Counted from the stretch's first letter, positions 43,701 through 59,421 are shown. The stretch is 64,000 nucleotides of DNA from Neurospora intermedia (GCA_037102815.1 BTPP01000001.1:6721001-6785000); one strand, 5' to 3'. Notes: generated by a model from the letters alone, not told the origin. A program made the numbers and translations.

Positions 43701-46700
43701 TTCCTTAATATTTTCTCTTTCGTAAATTAATCTATAGGTTTATTATTAATTCGAACGTCCCTATACTATCTTTCAAAGAATTTAAACGCTTTAATATTCT
43801 AAAAATCCTTAAGTAGGTACTATAAGAGTTTATAATAGCCTTTCTACTTTATTAGCGCTATTTTATTATTTAGGGTTCTAATATATAGGATTTCCTTTAT
43901 ATAATATTCCTTTTCTCTATCTACAATTACCGGCGGTAGTTATTTATCGGCGAAAATTTAGTCGGGTAAGGGGTCTCTAATAGCCCGTTGGAGGAGATCG
44001 ATATAAAAAATATTATAAATATTATTTAGGAGCCTAGAGAATTCTATAACTAGTAGTAAGAATACCTTTAAAATAATATATTTAGCGTATAACTAATCCA
44101 ATTTCTTCTTAAATTTTAATAAGATATAATTTTTGAAATTAAACTATACTTTATCGCCTACTTGGAACCTCTCCGCTAACTAACGGGTATAGTTAGTAAA
44201 TCTCTTTTACTCTTAAACTACTATAGCTATTATAATTTAATATAAGTCTATAATTTATAGTAGTTTCTTAACGAATTGCCGGGCTTAGATATCGGCTAGG
44301 GTTCGGGAGTCTCTAGTAACTTTAGAGACTATTAGGACTATTAATTCTAAGTTAAATTTATAAATAATAAAGAAGGGGGATATATTAATTAAAGTATTAA
44401 TACGGCTATTAATCGCTAATTATACTAGTAGGTACTACTTATACTAATTATTTTATACCTAATTAATATACGCCTTTAAGAAGGTTTATACCTTTTAATT
44501 TATTTATTTTAGGCCGCTATTAGTTTAGGGGTAGTAGGTAGTACTAAGAAACTACTTAATCCTAAATAGCTTATAGAATTTACTTTAGAACCGTCCGGTC
44601 CAATTAGAGCCCCAATTACTAACTATAGATTGTAGCTACTTATAATACTTTATAAAGTAATTTATAAACCTTTCGGTACAAACTTCGGCGTTTATTAATA
44701 GTATTAATTCTAGTATAATATTCTTACTAAGGTAATCTTTAATAACGAATAGGTAAATATTCTTTTTAATTAATAGAAGGTCCGTAATAAAGTTTATTTA
44801 AATTTCTTAGAAGAACTAATTTAGTACTAGTATTAATTAAAATAACCCCTTCCTTTAAGCTCTCTAGTATTTAATAGAATTATATATATAATAGTTATAT
44901 AGGAACTACTTTATATAGATTCTGAATAATAATTAATAGAAATAATAGATTAGGGTTATAATAGTACTTTCTCTACTAGAGTGTTTGAGTACTTAAAAAT
45001 TGTACGTAATTTAAATAATATAAGTGTAGAGAATATTGAATTTTCGGTTGGAGTTGGACAATTTTATAGTTTCTATTTTAGTAGTTACTAAATACCTAGG
45101 GATTTAGAATCTTTCTTAATATTTTAAATACTTAAGGTTATTAATAGAATAGTCGGCAATTTAAATTTTAAATTTAAAGGAAGGAGGTAAGTTTCTTATA
45201 TTGTTCTTTATTATTTCTAGAATTTATTAGTATATAGTATCCCTTCCTACTATAGTATCCTAGAGCTATTATAAATCCGGATTTTTAAAGACTTTTATAC
45301 CCTTCCTTCGGGTTGTTCAAGAGCCCCGGAGATTTATTATTGAAATATAAATATAATTGTACAGGGCGGATTCGGGAATGAGCTGGAGGTTTTAAACTTC
45401 CCTATTGTCTTTAGTAGAGCAATTTTAATTTCTTTGAAATAATATATCTGGTACTACTATTTCTTTACCCGGCTAGTACTAGAGTTCAAAAGAGAATTTA
45501 GAGAAGTATTCGGCCTAATAGGCTTACTATTTAGATAGGTACTACCGGATTATAAAGTATTCTAAATTCTAATAATTAATTAGAATAATAAAGGTATTGC
45601 AATTATAGAGTTCGGCTTATTATTCTTATAGGTAATTAATAATCGCTAGTATTTTCTTATTATAAATAAAGTAATTATATTCGGTTAGTTTTAGCTTCTT
45701 AGAATAGAATGCTATTATATACTATTAGCTATTTACCTCCTAAATAAAGTAACCCCTAAGTACGAAGCTGCTACAATCGGTCTTAAAGAAGGTCGGGTAC
45801 TTGGGGTCCTACTCGGTTAAAATTAGTATTCGAATAAATAATATTTTAAGTAATTAAAAAGCTTCTTTATATATTATTAATTATTTAAATAGAACCCCTT
45901 TACTAATTAATACTATAAGTAGCGTAGCTACTATAGTAAATTCTAGGATAAATATTTAATAATAGTTTATAAATCCTAAGAAATTCTAAATTCCCTTTTA
46001 GGATATTAGAATAGCCTACTCTAGAATAGCCTTAACTTTTTCAAAGTCTATTTAAATACCTACGCCGGTATAAATAATAAATCCTAAATATTTAACTTTT
46101 TTAATAATAAATTTATACTTATTTAGGTCTAAATAAAGTCCGGCGTTTTTAAAGCGTTCGAATACTATACGGACCTTTTATATATAGTCTTTTTAAAACC
46201 CGTCCGTAAAGATAAATATATTATTTATATATACTAAATAGAAATTATTAAGAAATTCCTATAGTACTTAATTAATATACTATTAGAAGGTAATTAAAGT
46301 ATTGTATAGCCCGAAGGGGACTATTAATTATTTAAATAGGTTATAGTAAGTTTGAAATACTATTTTATATTCTTCTTTTTCCGCTATCCGGATTTTGTAG
46401 AATATTTATATTATATTTACCTTAGAAAATTACTTTATCCCCTTAAATATTCGAAATATTTCCCAAATAAATAGTAAAGGATACTAGTCAATTTAAATAA
46501 TTATATTAAAAGTTTAATAATTATAATAAAAGTAAAGGCCTCTACCTAACTTCCGAATAAAGAGGACGGACGTTCTAGTAACTAAATTATTAGCCCGAAT
46601 AAAGCTTTTATTTATTAAATCCTAAAGAATCTTCTTAAATACTAAGAATTTTTCTCGAAATATATTATATAGTAGGCCGAAGGGAAGCAGGAGGTCTCTA

Positions 46701-48882
46701 CCATCTAGTCCCTTTTTTAATTCAATTTTCAAATCAATTCTAAACTTATATTTATTAAGATAATTGGCTTCCTACTTCCTAAAAAGAGGAATAAAATCCC
46801 AAAAGTCCTCAGGGATAATTTATTAGAGCTTTTCGTCGGTCCGGACCCTTTTAGGTGCTAAAGCTTTCTTAATATCCTTTAGCCGGATAATAAATATAGA
46901 GGCTTCTATAGTAGCCCGGTCTTCTATTTTATTTATATAATAGATATAATTAATAAAGGTAATAGTAAAAATATATATTACTCCCTAAAATTCTTTGAAA
47001 AATAAAGTCTTAGGTTTAGATTCATTAATATAATTTACCTAAAATTGAATAATATTATACTAAAGTCTCTTTTTATAAGGAACCGAATAAATTTAATTAA
47101 CTATTAACTATAGTTTCCCGAAAATAATAGAGTATTCGAATTCTAGTATTATATATACGTAAATTGGTAAAATATAGCTTTAGAACTCTATAAGGAAATA
47201 TATAATGCTTTAGATAGAAGTGCCTTCTATAGTTACTATAGCGCTTCGGATCTACCGGGCCGGGATTAGGACAATAGAAATTTAGAGATCCTAAATAATA
47301 TTTTTATTAATAATAATATAGTACTAGTAACCTTCGTTAATAAAGGCGTAAAATAAATTAGTAGAGTTAATAACGATTAGTATTAATATTAGGCCTATCT
47401 CTATTTAAAGTTTAAATTCTTCTATTTTACTTAGTATTTCTAAGGTAGGCTCTAGTACTCGACTTTGTACTAGAATTATTCTTTTCCCTAATCCGATTCA
47501 GAATTTAAAAGTTTAATTACTTAAAATTTATTATTAAATAGTAGAACTATTTAAATAGTCTAAATATATACTCCCTTACTTTATAAGCTTATAGTTAGGA
47601 GGTATAAATATTTAGTAATAATATAATCGGTAGTATTATAGCGAATATACTATCTTTTAATATAGTACTTATCCTTTTTTTCTTAGGATACTTATTTAGC
47701 CCATCCCTTTTATAGAGTAGAAGAGCCTTTACTTCGAACGCTATAAATATTAATCGTATTTATAAGAATATTACCGTTAGTATTATATTAAATTCTAAAT
47801 AACGGAGTAAAGGAGGAACTTCGGTTCTAATACTAATAATTAGAGTAACCCGAGCCGGTAGCGATAGGGATATATATTCTAAACTACTAATTATTTCAAT
47901 TACTATTCTATAAATAATTTTAATAAAAGGCCTAGAATTCTATAATCTTTTTATATTTATAAATAATATTTTAAAATTATTCTATATAAATAAAATAATT
48001 ATTAGAAAGCTTAATAGTAAAGAGGTAATTACTAAACTTCTTATTAATAGTACGACGAAGGAATTTTAATTTAGTATAGCTATCCTAATTATAATTATTA
48101 GCCTTTAAAAATTTATTATTGAAATTAATAAAGAATTTAAAGAATAGTTCGCCGTCCTTCTACTTTATTTTAATAAAGTTATTAAAGGCGTAATTTTAAA
48201 TATAGTAGGTATTAAAAATTTACTAAATCTATTCGAATAATTTAGTTAGATCTTTATTACCGGAAAGGGTACTGGCGGTTTAATAACCTTCTAGTTTCTA
48301 TTATTTATTAATTAGTAAAATATTAAATATTTTAATTTATGCAACGTCGGGATCGGTATATAGGCCGGCCTTAAAATTAGCATTATACGTTTTAATTAGT
48401 TTATTATAATAGAAAAGAAAGGTAATAGGTTTACTGTCCTATTTAGGGAATTCGAATAACTTCCATCGGTACAATCTACTAGAATTACTATTAGACTCTT
48501 TATCGGCGCTACCGTCAGCTTTAAATTTCCTTTTGTCCTTACCGGTACTATTAGAGAAATCCTACTTAGTAGGGTACGTAAATTCAAATTTAAAGGTAGG
48601 CTAGGAGTAAATAAAAAAAAGGATTATAAATTTAACTTTTCCCTTTAATTCGGGGTTTACTTATAGAATTCGGAGTAGGGTTCCGAATAAGCCGATAGTA
48701 TTAGAAGGGGCTCTAGCGCTCCCAGTTATTAAAAAATTATAAGAAATTTCTATATTAGTATTAATATTATTATTATTATTCGGTATAGAAAAAGAGATTA
48801 TTCTAATGCTAGTATATACTACGCTATTAATTGTAAATAGTCCTTCCTTCTAATAATTAACTAATAAGAAGGTAAAATTTAA

Positions 48883-49173
48883 TATAAGGGGATAATAGAG
48901 TAATACGTAAGTATTAGCTTTATATAGTATATTAAAGTTCTACGAAGAAGGAAAGGAGAAAATACTACCCTCCGGGTCGCTCGAGTACTAGAGTTTAAAT
49001 AACTATACGCTAGTTGCCTGGTAGCCTAAGGTAGCTAGGGAATGCTCTAAAAGGTTCGGGCGCTATAGTGCAGCGCCCGGGTTGTTTAGGTAGTTTTAAT
49101 GCGGGTTGCCGTCTTGGTACTCAAATCTGGCCAGTTAGAGCCAGATGCCTTGACGGGCGCCAGTCCTATAACA
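48883..49173 (-). repeat. LTR of element A (5' by element orientation)
   Basis: Minus-strand start TGTTATAGGACTGGCGCCCG. It ends next to the tagta duplication at 49,174-49,178. It is less changed than the left LTR in places, for example the retained CA at its outer end. Confidence 0.9.
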
Positions 49174-52100
49174 TAGTATAATTCTAAGAGAATAATAAAG
49201 AATATTAAATAAATTTAATAATATATAGGGAGTACGAATTAGTATACTATTTTTTTTTCCTTAATAATTTTAGTAATTTAGAAAGGTCCTAAAAATTTAT
49301 CCGCTAATTTAATACTTAAATAGTATTATTTAATATACTTCGTATTAAATAAAACCTAATTCCTAATATTAAATTCCTTTAATTTCCGAACTTTATTATA
49401 CTATTTTATATACCCCTAATTAATAACTTCTAAGGCTATCATAATTTCTAACTACCTTTAAAGTAATTCATCGATCCGGTCGATAATTATTATAGGAAGG
49501 ACTATTCTTTACTTTCATTCCGGATCTACTAATCCCTAAGGATAATACCCGAAGAGTAACTCCGAAGAGGACTTTCTAATAATAGTATAGAAATAATTAT
49601 TATACATTTACTACGCAAGTATAATTTTTTCGGCCTAATCGACCTACTCTATATTATAGAAGATCCGAAGGTACAATTCCAAATTCTAATTCTACCTCTC
49701 CGTTTATTTGTCCATTTAGGGGTATTAGGCCGTATTGAGGCGTTTATGGATATTTAAGAATTTATAGTAAGTTTTCTAAAATTGGCTTATAAAAAAGCTA
49801 CCTCTATCCAATATAATAAAATTTAGGAAGTTAAATTATTAAAAGATATATTACTAGAAGAGGAATATAAATTGTTGAACGTCGATTATTTTTTATATAG
49901 GGATATATAAGGTATATTTAGTAAAATAATTAATAATAATAAAAATTATATTGTAGGTCCGATTAGATACGGAGTTGAATAATTTTAGTAATCCAGTAAT
50001 AAAATTATATAAAATATTTTACTAAAAAATAGTAAGGATAGGTAGCGATTTTAATAGTCCGTATAATTAATAATTATAGGGCTTAACCTTCTAATATATT
50101 AGACATTCGTAAATATATACTTTAATATCAATTGCAATAGTAAATTAGTAATAGAATTAATTAATATATTTTAATATTTTCCTCTAACCCGGGTATCCGG
50201 CTATTATTATATTATAGTAGGCGTAGAGTAATTCGGCCCGTATATATTCTAGAATATAGGCCTAATATTAATACTATAAAATTCCGTTTTCTTCTATCTT
50301 CTAATTCTTTACCCGTCTCTTCCCTTTACTATTTTTCTACGCTTCCTTAATAATAAATAGGTCTTCCTTCTATACTTTTAATAATTATTATCCTAATAAT
50401 AGTAATTATTCTTCGTCCTTTTGTACCCTTGCTACTACTATATACCTATTTATATTTTTTATTATAATACTTTCGTTCTCCCTCCTTAATTTAGTAGCGG
50501 CCTCGTTTATAAATTTTATTCTCTTCCTTACTATTCTATTCTTTCTACTATTACCTTTAACCTCCTTTCGCTTTTTCCCCTCCCTATTTATTTCGCTATC
50601 CTCCTTCGAACTTTACTTTTCTTTTTATAATTCGATTCTTTTATCCTCCAATATTCAACCTTCTTCTATTTTATTTATATCCTATTACTATTCCCTCTCC
50701 TCCACTATTATCCTTTAAACCTCTTTTTTAATTAAAATTACCCGTTTTACTAATATTTTTAACTCCCGACTTTCCTTTATCGCCCGGCCCTTTTCTTTAC
50801 TTCCTTTAATAACCTTTACTAGTAGGTAATTGCCCCTTATTTCTAATTCTTCTCCTTATAATTATAGTTTCTTTAATAACCTATCCATTAGATTTAACTT
50901 TCCTAGCCAATACTTAATCCCGAAATTATACGCTACTAATTCTAATACTTACTAATTTTACTTCGCGTTAGTCTATTCTTTATTTTAAAAATACTATAAA
51001 TTTAAATAATCCGTAATTATTAGGAACGGTTTATTTATATATAATAAATATTATTTTTATACTTTTAATATTCTTATAATTACTAATAATTCTCTATCCT
51101 TAACCCTATATTTTATTTTTTCTAGCGATTTTTTCTTCGAAAAGAAAATTATTGGGTACTATTTATTATTATATAATTATATAAGAACCGCCCTAATTAC
51201 GAAGTTTAATACGTCCGTCTCTATTCGGATCTATAATATTAGGTTGAAGTAGTATAATATAGGAATTTCCTAGAATAACTTTTTAAATTCTACGAACGCT
51301 TCTTCTACTTTTTTTATAAGTTTAAACGGCCTCCGTTTATTGCCCTTTAATAACTCTATTAAGGGTATAATTATTTTGGAATATAATATTATAAAGCGCT
51401 GATAAAATCCTATAAACCCTAGGAAAACTTAAATATTATAAACACTCGCCGGAACCTCCTATTTTATAATTGCTATAACTTTCTCTAAATTTATCGATAT
51501 ACCCTTTAGAGAAATAATATATCCTAAAAATAATACCCGCTTTATATAAAATTCGTATTTACTTAAATTTATATAAAGATTCCGATTTTACAACCGTTAA
51601 AGGACTTCCTTAATATAATTAATATAATCTTCTTTATTCTTACTATAAATTAGAATATTATTAAAGTAAATAATATATATTATATTTATTAGCCCCGTTA
51701 ATATATTATTAATATATATTTAAAACGTCGTTGGTACGTTTGTTAACTTTATTAATATAATTAAAAATTTGTAGTGCCTGTACTTTATACGAAATATTAT
51801 TTTCTCTTCGTTTCTTTTTCGAATCCGAATCCTATAATATATATCCTTTAAATCCAATTTAGTAAAGACTTTAACCGATAATAACCGATTTAAAATTTTC
51901 TAAATAAGGGGTAACGCCGTCCAATTCTTCTTTATAATTTTATTTAACACTCTAAAATTAATATAAAGCCTTAATTTTCTACCCTTCTTTAGAATAAAAA
52001 TAATAGAGGCGTCCGCTAGGTTAATAGAAGGACGAATTTACCCTTTTTAAAATACTTCTACTAATTATTCGTATAATATTTCTAATTTTTTAATATTTAA

Positions 52101-52234
52101 TATATAAATCGGTCCTTAAAGCGCTAATTCCCCCTCAATTAGATTAATATAATATTTTAGCCGGTCGTATTAGGGTAGGGGTATAACCGAAGTTTTAAAT
52201 ACTAATTAGAATTTTTTATATTTTAGTAGGATAA

Positions 52235-52490
52235 TATTACGGGCAAAGGGTAGATGGTAGATGTGATTATGCGTAATTGCACGAAGGAGAAAGGAAGAGA
52301 AGTGCAACCGAGTGCCCGGAAGGCTAGCCTTATAAAGGCGACCGCCGGCGGGTCTAACCGACCCGCGGCAGGCAACGTTCTAGCCAATTAGTTATTAGCA
52401 ATTCGCCGGTAGTAATAATAGCGTATAATAGTCTTAGAAATTGCTATACACTAGTACTAGGCACAAAGTATACAGGCTAATCCTATAATA
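52235..52490 (-). repeat. LTR of element B (3' by element orientation)
   Basis: 256 bp, matching 59,166-59,421. It contains the well-kept block GAGTGCCCGGAAGGCTAGCC followed by TTATAAAGGCGACCGCCGGC. The outer edge abuts gataa at 52,230-52,234. Confidence 0.9.
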
Positions 52491-55400
52491 CTTCCCCGGA
52501 CTAAAAGAAGCTATATAGTTAATTAATATCATATAAAATAATAGAAATTCCTATTAAACGAACGGTCCGCTTTTGAAAAACCTTTACCGCCGCCGGCGGT
52601 TATTATTATAACCTCCACCGCAGAGCTAGAACCTCCTACTCTACCTCCTTCTCCTTCTCCTTCCGCCTCTTCTCTACTACCGCCTAAACTAATAAGTATA
52701 GTACTTCCGGATATCCGTTATAGAAGGCCCGTACAATATTGGGGGTTATAAATATATTAGCGCACAGCTATTATAATAGCGTATATAAGGGTGCCTAAAC
52801 AACGAAATATTCCTAACGGCCTTTATTATTCTTCTAGTATCTATTAATCCTCTTAAATTTATATTCTATAGAATCCTCCCTATTATTAGTCCTCTTTATA
52901 GTTCGGCTATAATTAATACGAATATCCTATTCTTTTACGTTTACTTATTTTAGTAGACCCTCCTCGTCTTATAGTTTAACCTTACTAATATAGAACGTTA
53001 GGCTATACTTTATATTAATTAAAAATTTAAATGTAATTCGATAATTATTTACTTTAAGGATTTCGAATAATCCTTTAAAAAGGGGTATAAATTTAGTATA
53101 GGGGCGGCCGGTATTAAAATTCTTAGTATTAAAAAGGACCCTATTCCCTTTCTTATACTTCAATATATTTAATCGGTAGGTATTCGTATTATCCTTGTAG
53201 CGCTATTAAACCTATTATATTTAGCTCGTAACGAAGTTTAATATTTATTTAAATTGGTTAATTAATTTATTAACTTTAAAGTATTTAATTTATTATACTA
53301 TCGATATTTTTGGTAAGTATAGTTTAATTAGTTCGATGCCTATACGGGGGTAGAAATATAATTAGTAAAGAAAGGGGAAATATTAATAGTTTTAGAAATT
53401 AAATTATTCTTAACAAATTTTGCAATTAATAACTAATTTACTTAATTATCCTATACTTAATTAATATAAAGGCGAAGGTATTTCTCTATTTTAGTATTAA
53501 TATATTCGGTTTAATTATTAATAGTAGGGTAGAAAGTTGAGGAGGGCTTAAGGGCGACCTCCAATTATAATAATAGGACTTTCTAAAATTATAAAATAAA
53601 TTAAGTACTATAATTAAAGATAATAGAGTCCAGTAAATTATAAATATTATAAATTCTTTCAATAAAACGTTCTATTAATTCCTCCGCCGTTAAACCTATA
53701 ATAGGAATATAATACTATATTTTTATTAATTAATTAATAATAACGGTAATATATTTAAAATCTTATCTATAGTATAAATAGGGCGTAAATAAAGTAATAT
53801 AATTAATTAAAATATCCCTCTATAGTATAAATAGTACCGCCAACGGTTTTAAAAAACTATAGAGGGCGTATTATAATAATTTAGACTTAATATATATTAA
53901 ATAAACTTTGTAGTATAACCGGACTATAGCGTATATTCCTAGTTAAAAGAAAGATTATAATAGTAGTAAGTAGGTTTTTTCGCAACCCGGGTAGCCGGCG
54001 GCTGGCGAATTATAAATATATTAGAAGAGTAAGAAATAAAGTTCTATATTAGTAGGGTCGACGAAGATAGTATTATAGAAATACGTCCGTCCTTAGATTG
54101 TTTAGTATTCGGCGAAGGGGATTTATTTTATATAGTCTTTAATTTCTTTAAACTATATTCGATAATTAGAATTTAATAAGTAAGCGATGATATTTTAAAG
54201 TATTATCAATTTTTTATAGCCTTCTACTATTAAATTATCTATTAATTTCTCGTTTAATACTTCTAAATTGTAAATATATTCGGTATTAATATTAACCTCC
54301 TTACCTCCGTCTTTTAGAATAAATATTCTATTAACGAAGATATTATAATTGAATAAGATTTTATTCCTAATTAATAGCCTCTCATCGGTTTTATTCTTAA
54401 GTAAGTCCTTTAACTTCTTATTTAATACGTTGGAACGTACTTATAAAGATTTAGAGTAGTATTTAATTATAAAGTTAAAACGGGAGAGGAATTGAAATTA
54501 ATATATATAATAGGGAGTAAATTATTTATTAATTATAAAGGTCTTTAAGTTTTTGTAGTCGGTGAGGACTTCGAATAGTTCTTAGGCACCCTCTAATTTA
54601 AAGCGCTACTCCTCAAAGGTTTTAATAATAGTAAACAATTCCTTATTATAAATATTATAATTATATTTAATTAAGGAGTATTATTAATTAAAGTAAGCAA
54701 TTAGGTATAAGATTCCCTTCTTATTATATTAGAATAGAGTATTATTATAAATTTAATTTGAAGTGTCTATTTTAACGATAGTTTATTTAAACTAATTATA
54801 GATTCGAAGTACTAAACTACTATTAAAAGCCTTTTTAAAGGCTTTAAAGGACTTTTAATATTAGTCGGTCTATTACTAATTAGCCGACTTCTTCGTTAAT
54901 TCGTATAGCGGACTAGCGATAATCGAAAAGTATTTAATAAATCGTTAGTAAAAATTAGCGAAGCTTAAGAAACGTTATAATATTCTTTTAATTTCTAGAA
55001 TTTCCTAAATTATAATAGCGGAGACTTTATTAGGGTCTATTTTAAATCTTTTTAGTATAATAATTAAATTTAAGTATTTTATCCTTATAATATAAAATTC
55101 GTATTTATTAATATTAATTTGAAGTCCCGTTCGGATTATCCGCTAAAGGACCTCCCTAATATAGTTTTTATAGTTTATTTCGTTATTTAAATAAATTAGA
55201 ATATTATTAAGGTATACTATTGTATATATATTAAGGATATTATATAGAACGTTATTAATATAGTTTTAAAATATCCTTAAAGCGCCTTAGAGACCGAACG
55301 GGTAGATAATAGATTCGTAGAGGCCGAAACGGGTTATAAACGTAATAAACTATTTATATCCTTCCTTTACGCGGATTCTATTAAATATAGTAATTATATT

Positions 55401-58400
55401 AAATTTAGTAAAAATCCTTATATAGTAAATAGTATCGAATATTTCTTTAATTAACGGTAGCGGATAACACGATTTTAATATTACATTATTAATACTATAG
55501 TAATTAATATAAATATAAACGCTATTATCTAGTTTCTTTATTAAGAAGATAGGGGACGTAGCCGCCGATTAAGACGGGCGGATAAAATTCTTTCTTAAAT
55601 TATTATTAATCTATTTCTTAATAATATTAACTTCAATTGGGGATATACGGTATAATTTTATATTGGGCGGGGTTATTCCCGGCTGAAATTTAATCTTATA
55701 GTTATAGGATTGGTTAAGCGGGACTTCTTCGGTTAAGGATAGGAGGAAAGCCGTTACTTTATTAATATAATATTATCCTTCTATCTCTTTTAAAATGGCG
55801 ATAATTTCGTCCCTTATTTTAATTAGACGGTCGGTTTTATTAAAGAATTTCCTTACGTCTTCGTTAGAAATTTTAATTAAATATATACGTTAAATCGTCT
55901 CTTTGTAAAGAAGTACGTTCTAATCGAATATGCTGGTTAAATAGATTACTTTAATTAGAATTACTACTTTTCGAAATTCCTTAAATAAGTAAATATTAGT
56001 TAAATTATTAATAAAAGGATAGAGTTAGGGAGGAAGACTTTCTTTATATTATTAACCGTTACTAATTATAATATTTACGATTATTTCTTCGGTTAAATTT
56101 ATATTCCGGATTTCTACCGCAGTAGCTAACCTTTCAAATTCGGTATAGTTTATAACGTACGGCTATAATTATTAGGATTTGTAGACGAAGTTGAAAGTAA
56201 CTACGTTAAATTCTTTAATATTATTTAATTTAATAGAAGAATCTATATCGAAGTTGCGGTAGCGACCGGCGCGGGGGCGCTTTATACCTACGGAAATACG
56301 CTAGCCGTTAAGGCGGATATAGGGTTTGTAGAGTACTAAACTCTTAGTTTTAATTAGAAAAGTAGCCGTACTAGTAATATTAATTTTAAATCCGGCCCTA
56401 CTAGCTATTAATACCTTAACGGGGGGCGAAATAGGTTAGTAGCCGGTTTGGACAACGGGTAAAATCGCTACGAATTCTTCTACTTTAGAAGGTAGCGGCG
56501 GCGGCGGCGGCGATAATTTTATTTAAATAGAGTTAATAATTCTATTTTATAATAGGAATACCGGTATTAGTATATTTTTAGTAAGGCTTATAACCTTATT
56601 CTTTAGGATTATTATTATTATTAGTACCGGTACTTCCCTAATTATATTGTATTTCGGTAAAGGTTAGGGAATTAAGGCAACCTTACTACGGATAGCCGTA
56701 GCCGAGATCCGGTTGGCGAGGGTTTTCGGCGCTTTTAATTAGTCTTTAGAGAAATTAGCGGGTAGATAGCGTCCTTTATATACCGGACTAATAAAATATA
56801 CCTTATACTAATTGTAATTAATTTCTAATTTATAATATTATATCTATAGGAATCCTAAAATAATTGGGTAGTTCTTCGAAATATTATAGATTAGGAAGGT
56901 AACTATTTTAATATAGTACCCAATATAAAGCTTAGCTATTACCCCTTTAGAAATAATATTTTTAATTACTCTATTAGTAAGGATGAATTTTTTTACCTAA
57001 CGGAGACAGAAACGAGGGAGGTTATATTTAATAATAAAAGAGTAATTAATAAAAGTAAATATAAAGTAACTAAAATTAATAAGGGTAATATAATAAATTT
57101 TGCGCAATTTAATTATAATATAAGAGGATAAGAGTATTAAATTTGGGGAAATAGAACTATTTAATAATTATATTTTAACCTCTTCTAAATCCTCTAATTT
57201 TAAAAAGTTTAAAACTCGTCTTTATAATAATAATAGGAAAGGCTTCTATATACAATTAGGTATAAAAACTAAATATTTTCCGGTTTGTTATAGTATTTAT
57301 CGCCGGCTATAGTAGCGGTAGTAGTAGTAGTTAGAGTAGTAGTAGCGGCGGTAGCGGGCGCGGCTTCGGCGGCGCGGACTTCCTCTCTATTGCAACGACC
57401 CTTACCTCTTCTTCTATTCTTATTCTTCTTTCCCTTATTATATTAAGAATTTTAGGAGCTATAATTAACCGAGGCGAGGTAATTGCGGGCAATATAACTA
57501 TTATTACTATAATAGCGGTATTTACCCTCGTAGGTACGTTAGTTGAGAACGTTTTTGTAAATAAAGACGGCGAGGTCGACCGTATCGAAGTCTATTTTAT
57601 TACTACCTTAGTTGATAGGAATATTGTCGGCGGCGTACGAGCTAGCGTTATCCGTATTAGTATTAGTACTATTAGAATTTCTACCGGCGGGGGCACTATT
57701 ATCGAAGATATAGGTATTTATCTTATAACGGTAGTCGGTATCTTTTAAATTACTAGCGATTGTATAGTAAATTGTAAACTATTTTTTAAAATCGTTAGCT
57801 TTAGGAAGGTTATAATATATAAGAGTATTATAGAGGCGTTTATTAATTTTATTATATAAGTAGTGGACCTTTATAGAGTTATTAAGGTTATAGAGATTTA
57901 TTAAATTGGTAAGCTCTAATTTAAATTCTATAAAAGATATATTTTTTATAAAGAATTCTTCGAAGCGACGATTAACGTCTATCTTTAAATTAATATTCTA
58001 AAAATAAATAATTAAATACTTTATAAATTCAGTATTTGTTTTTTAACGCTAGGAATTTATATTTCTTCTATTCTAAATAATATTTAGATTATTCTAAATA
58101 CCGGACAAAATTTCAGGATTTAATAGTATAGTAGTATAAATAATTTTAACGTCCTTATTAATATAAAAGAGGAGATTATACTTCTATTAGGATTAGATAT
58201 AAAAATATTATACTTTAAAGATTTTATACCTACGGGCAACGTTAATATTCTCTTTACTAGTAAAGATCGGCGGATTTTCTATAATTTATTTTAAGGACGA
58301 TATTTTACTAGTATTAATACCGGTACTAGATATTTTAGTAAAGTTATTATATAAAGTCCTAATATTAATATTATAAGACTTAAATGTAATATAGTCTATA

Positions 58401-59165
58401 GTAAAATTATTAAACTTCTTTTAGAGGGCGTTAAATTCAATTATTAAATTAAAGTAATTAAAGTTCTTTTAATCGAAATTGTTTTAAACTTTAATAATTA
58501 CCGTACAAATAGTTTTTAATTCGTTCTTACTATATTCGAGGTCGATGGCGATATCCTTGTATTAAACGAGGTTATTATAGTAAAGGCGACCGAGCGGAGC
58601 AATAATTAAATAGAAAGTAGGGTTCTAAATAATATTGTTAGTTACGTTAAGATGGGCGTAAGGAATAGCCTTCTTCTCTTCGTTGTTATTAATACTAATA
58701 AGAAGGTCGTTAACTATTACTAACGGAAGGAGTTTAATAAATACTACTTAATAAATAGCAACGTCGGTAGTATTAATAATTTTATTAAATACTTTATAAA
58801 TATTATTCAAATTAAATAGTATACTTTTAGGAGGGGTATTGAGGTTAATAAAATCGTTAGTACTACTAACGGGTAAAAAAGAGGCGTAATCGTTACTCTC
58901 GTTATTAAATATAAGAAAAATAATTGTACGAAGCAGTCTCTTATCCTTTAAATAAAGAGTACCTACCCTTATTTATTAAATAAAGGGAGTGGGATTGAAG
59001 CTACGACTATTATAACTACAATTATCAGTCGGGGTTTTAGAGTACTAGATTCGGCGATTTATTAACGAGGCGATTCCTGTACGTATGTAATAATATTAAA
59101 GATTAGTTGCGTAATAAAAGAAAGGTTTTACGCTGTAAATACAATAGTTAAAAGGTGTAATTAAC

Positions 59166-59421
59166 TATTATGGGTAAAGGGTAGATAGTAGATATAATTA
59201 TACGTAATTATACGAAGGAGAAAGGAAGAGAAGTATAGCCGAGTGCCCGGAAGGCTAGCCTTATAAAGGCGACCGCCGGCGGGTCTAACCGACCTGCGGT
59301 AGGTAGCGTTCTAGCCAATTAGCTACCGGTAATTCGCCGGCAGTAATAATAGCGTACAGTAGTCTTAGAAGCTGCTGTACGCTGGCACTAGGCACAAGGC
59401 ACATAGGTTAACCCTGTAATA
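59166..59421 (-). repeat. LTR of element B (5' by element orientation)
   Basis: Partner of the LTR at 52,235-52,490. The outer edge (CCTGTAATA on the plus strand) abuts gataa at 59,422-59,426. Confidence 0.9.

Larger units (their letters stand above)
41667..49173 (-). mobile_element. Ty3/gypsy chromovirus fossil (element A), complete LTR to LTR
   Basis: A 7.5-kb element bounded by 291-bp LTRs and the target duplication tagta (41,662-41,666 and 49,174-49,178). On the minus strand, from the 5' LTR, parts are gag (about 48.4-47.9 kb), protease (about 47.3), reverse transcriptase (about 46.8-46.0, catalytic region near 46.2), RNase H, integrase (about 44.9-44.2) and a chromodomain (about 43.92-43.76). 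Between the chromodomain and the 3' LTR is a further frame on the plus strand. Heavily RIPped, with very many breaks. It is younger than C, which it interrupts. Confidence 0.85.
52235..59421 (-). mobile_element. Ty3/gypsy LTR-retrotransposon fossil (element B), complete LTR to LTR
   Basis: A 7.2-kb element with 256-bp LTRs and the target duplication gataa (52,230-52,234 and 59,422-59,426). On the minus strand it shows gag with a zinc-knuckle-like remnant (about 57.45 kb), protease (about 56.5), reverse transcriptase (about 55.8-55.0), RNase H (about 54.5) and integrase, whose C-terminal domain is the clearest part (52,969-53,163). Heavily RIPped, with very many breaks. It interrupts the pol region of element C. 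A chromodomain was not convincingly seen. Confidence 0.83.

Noticed and set aside
52590-52930. Chromodomain at the C-terminal end of element B
   Set aside because: Some spacing of charged and aromatic residues is suggestive, but the core motif could not be recognised with confidence.
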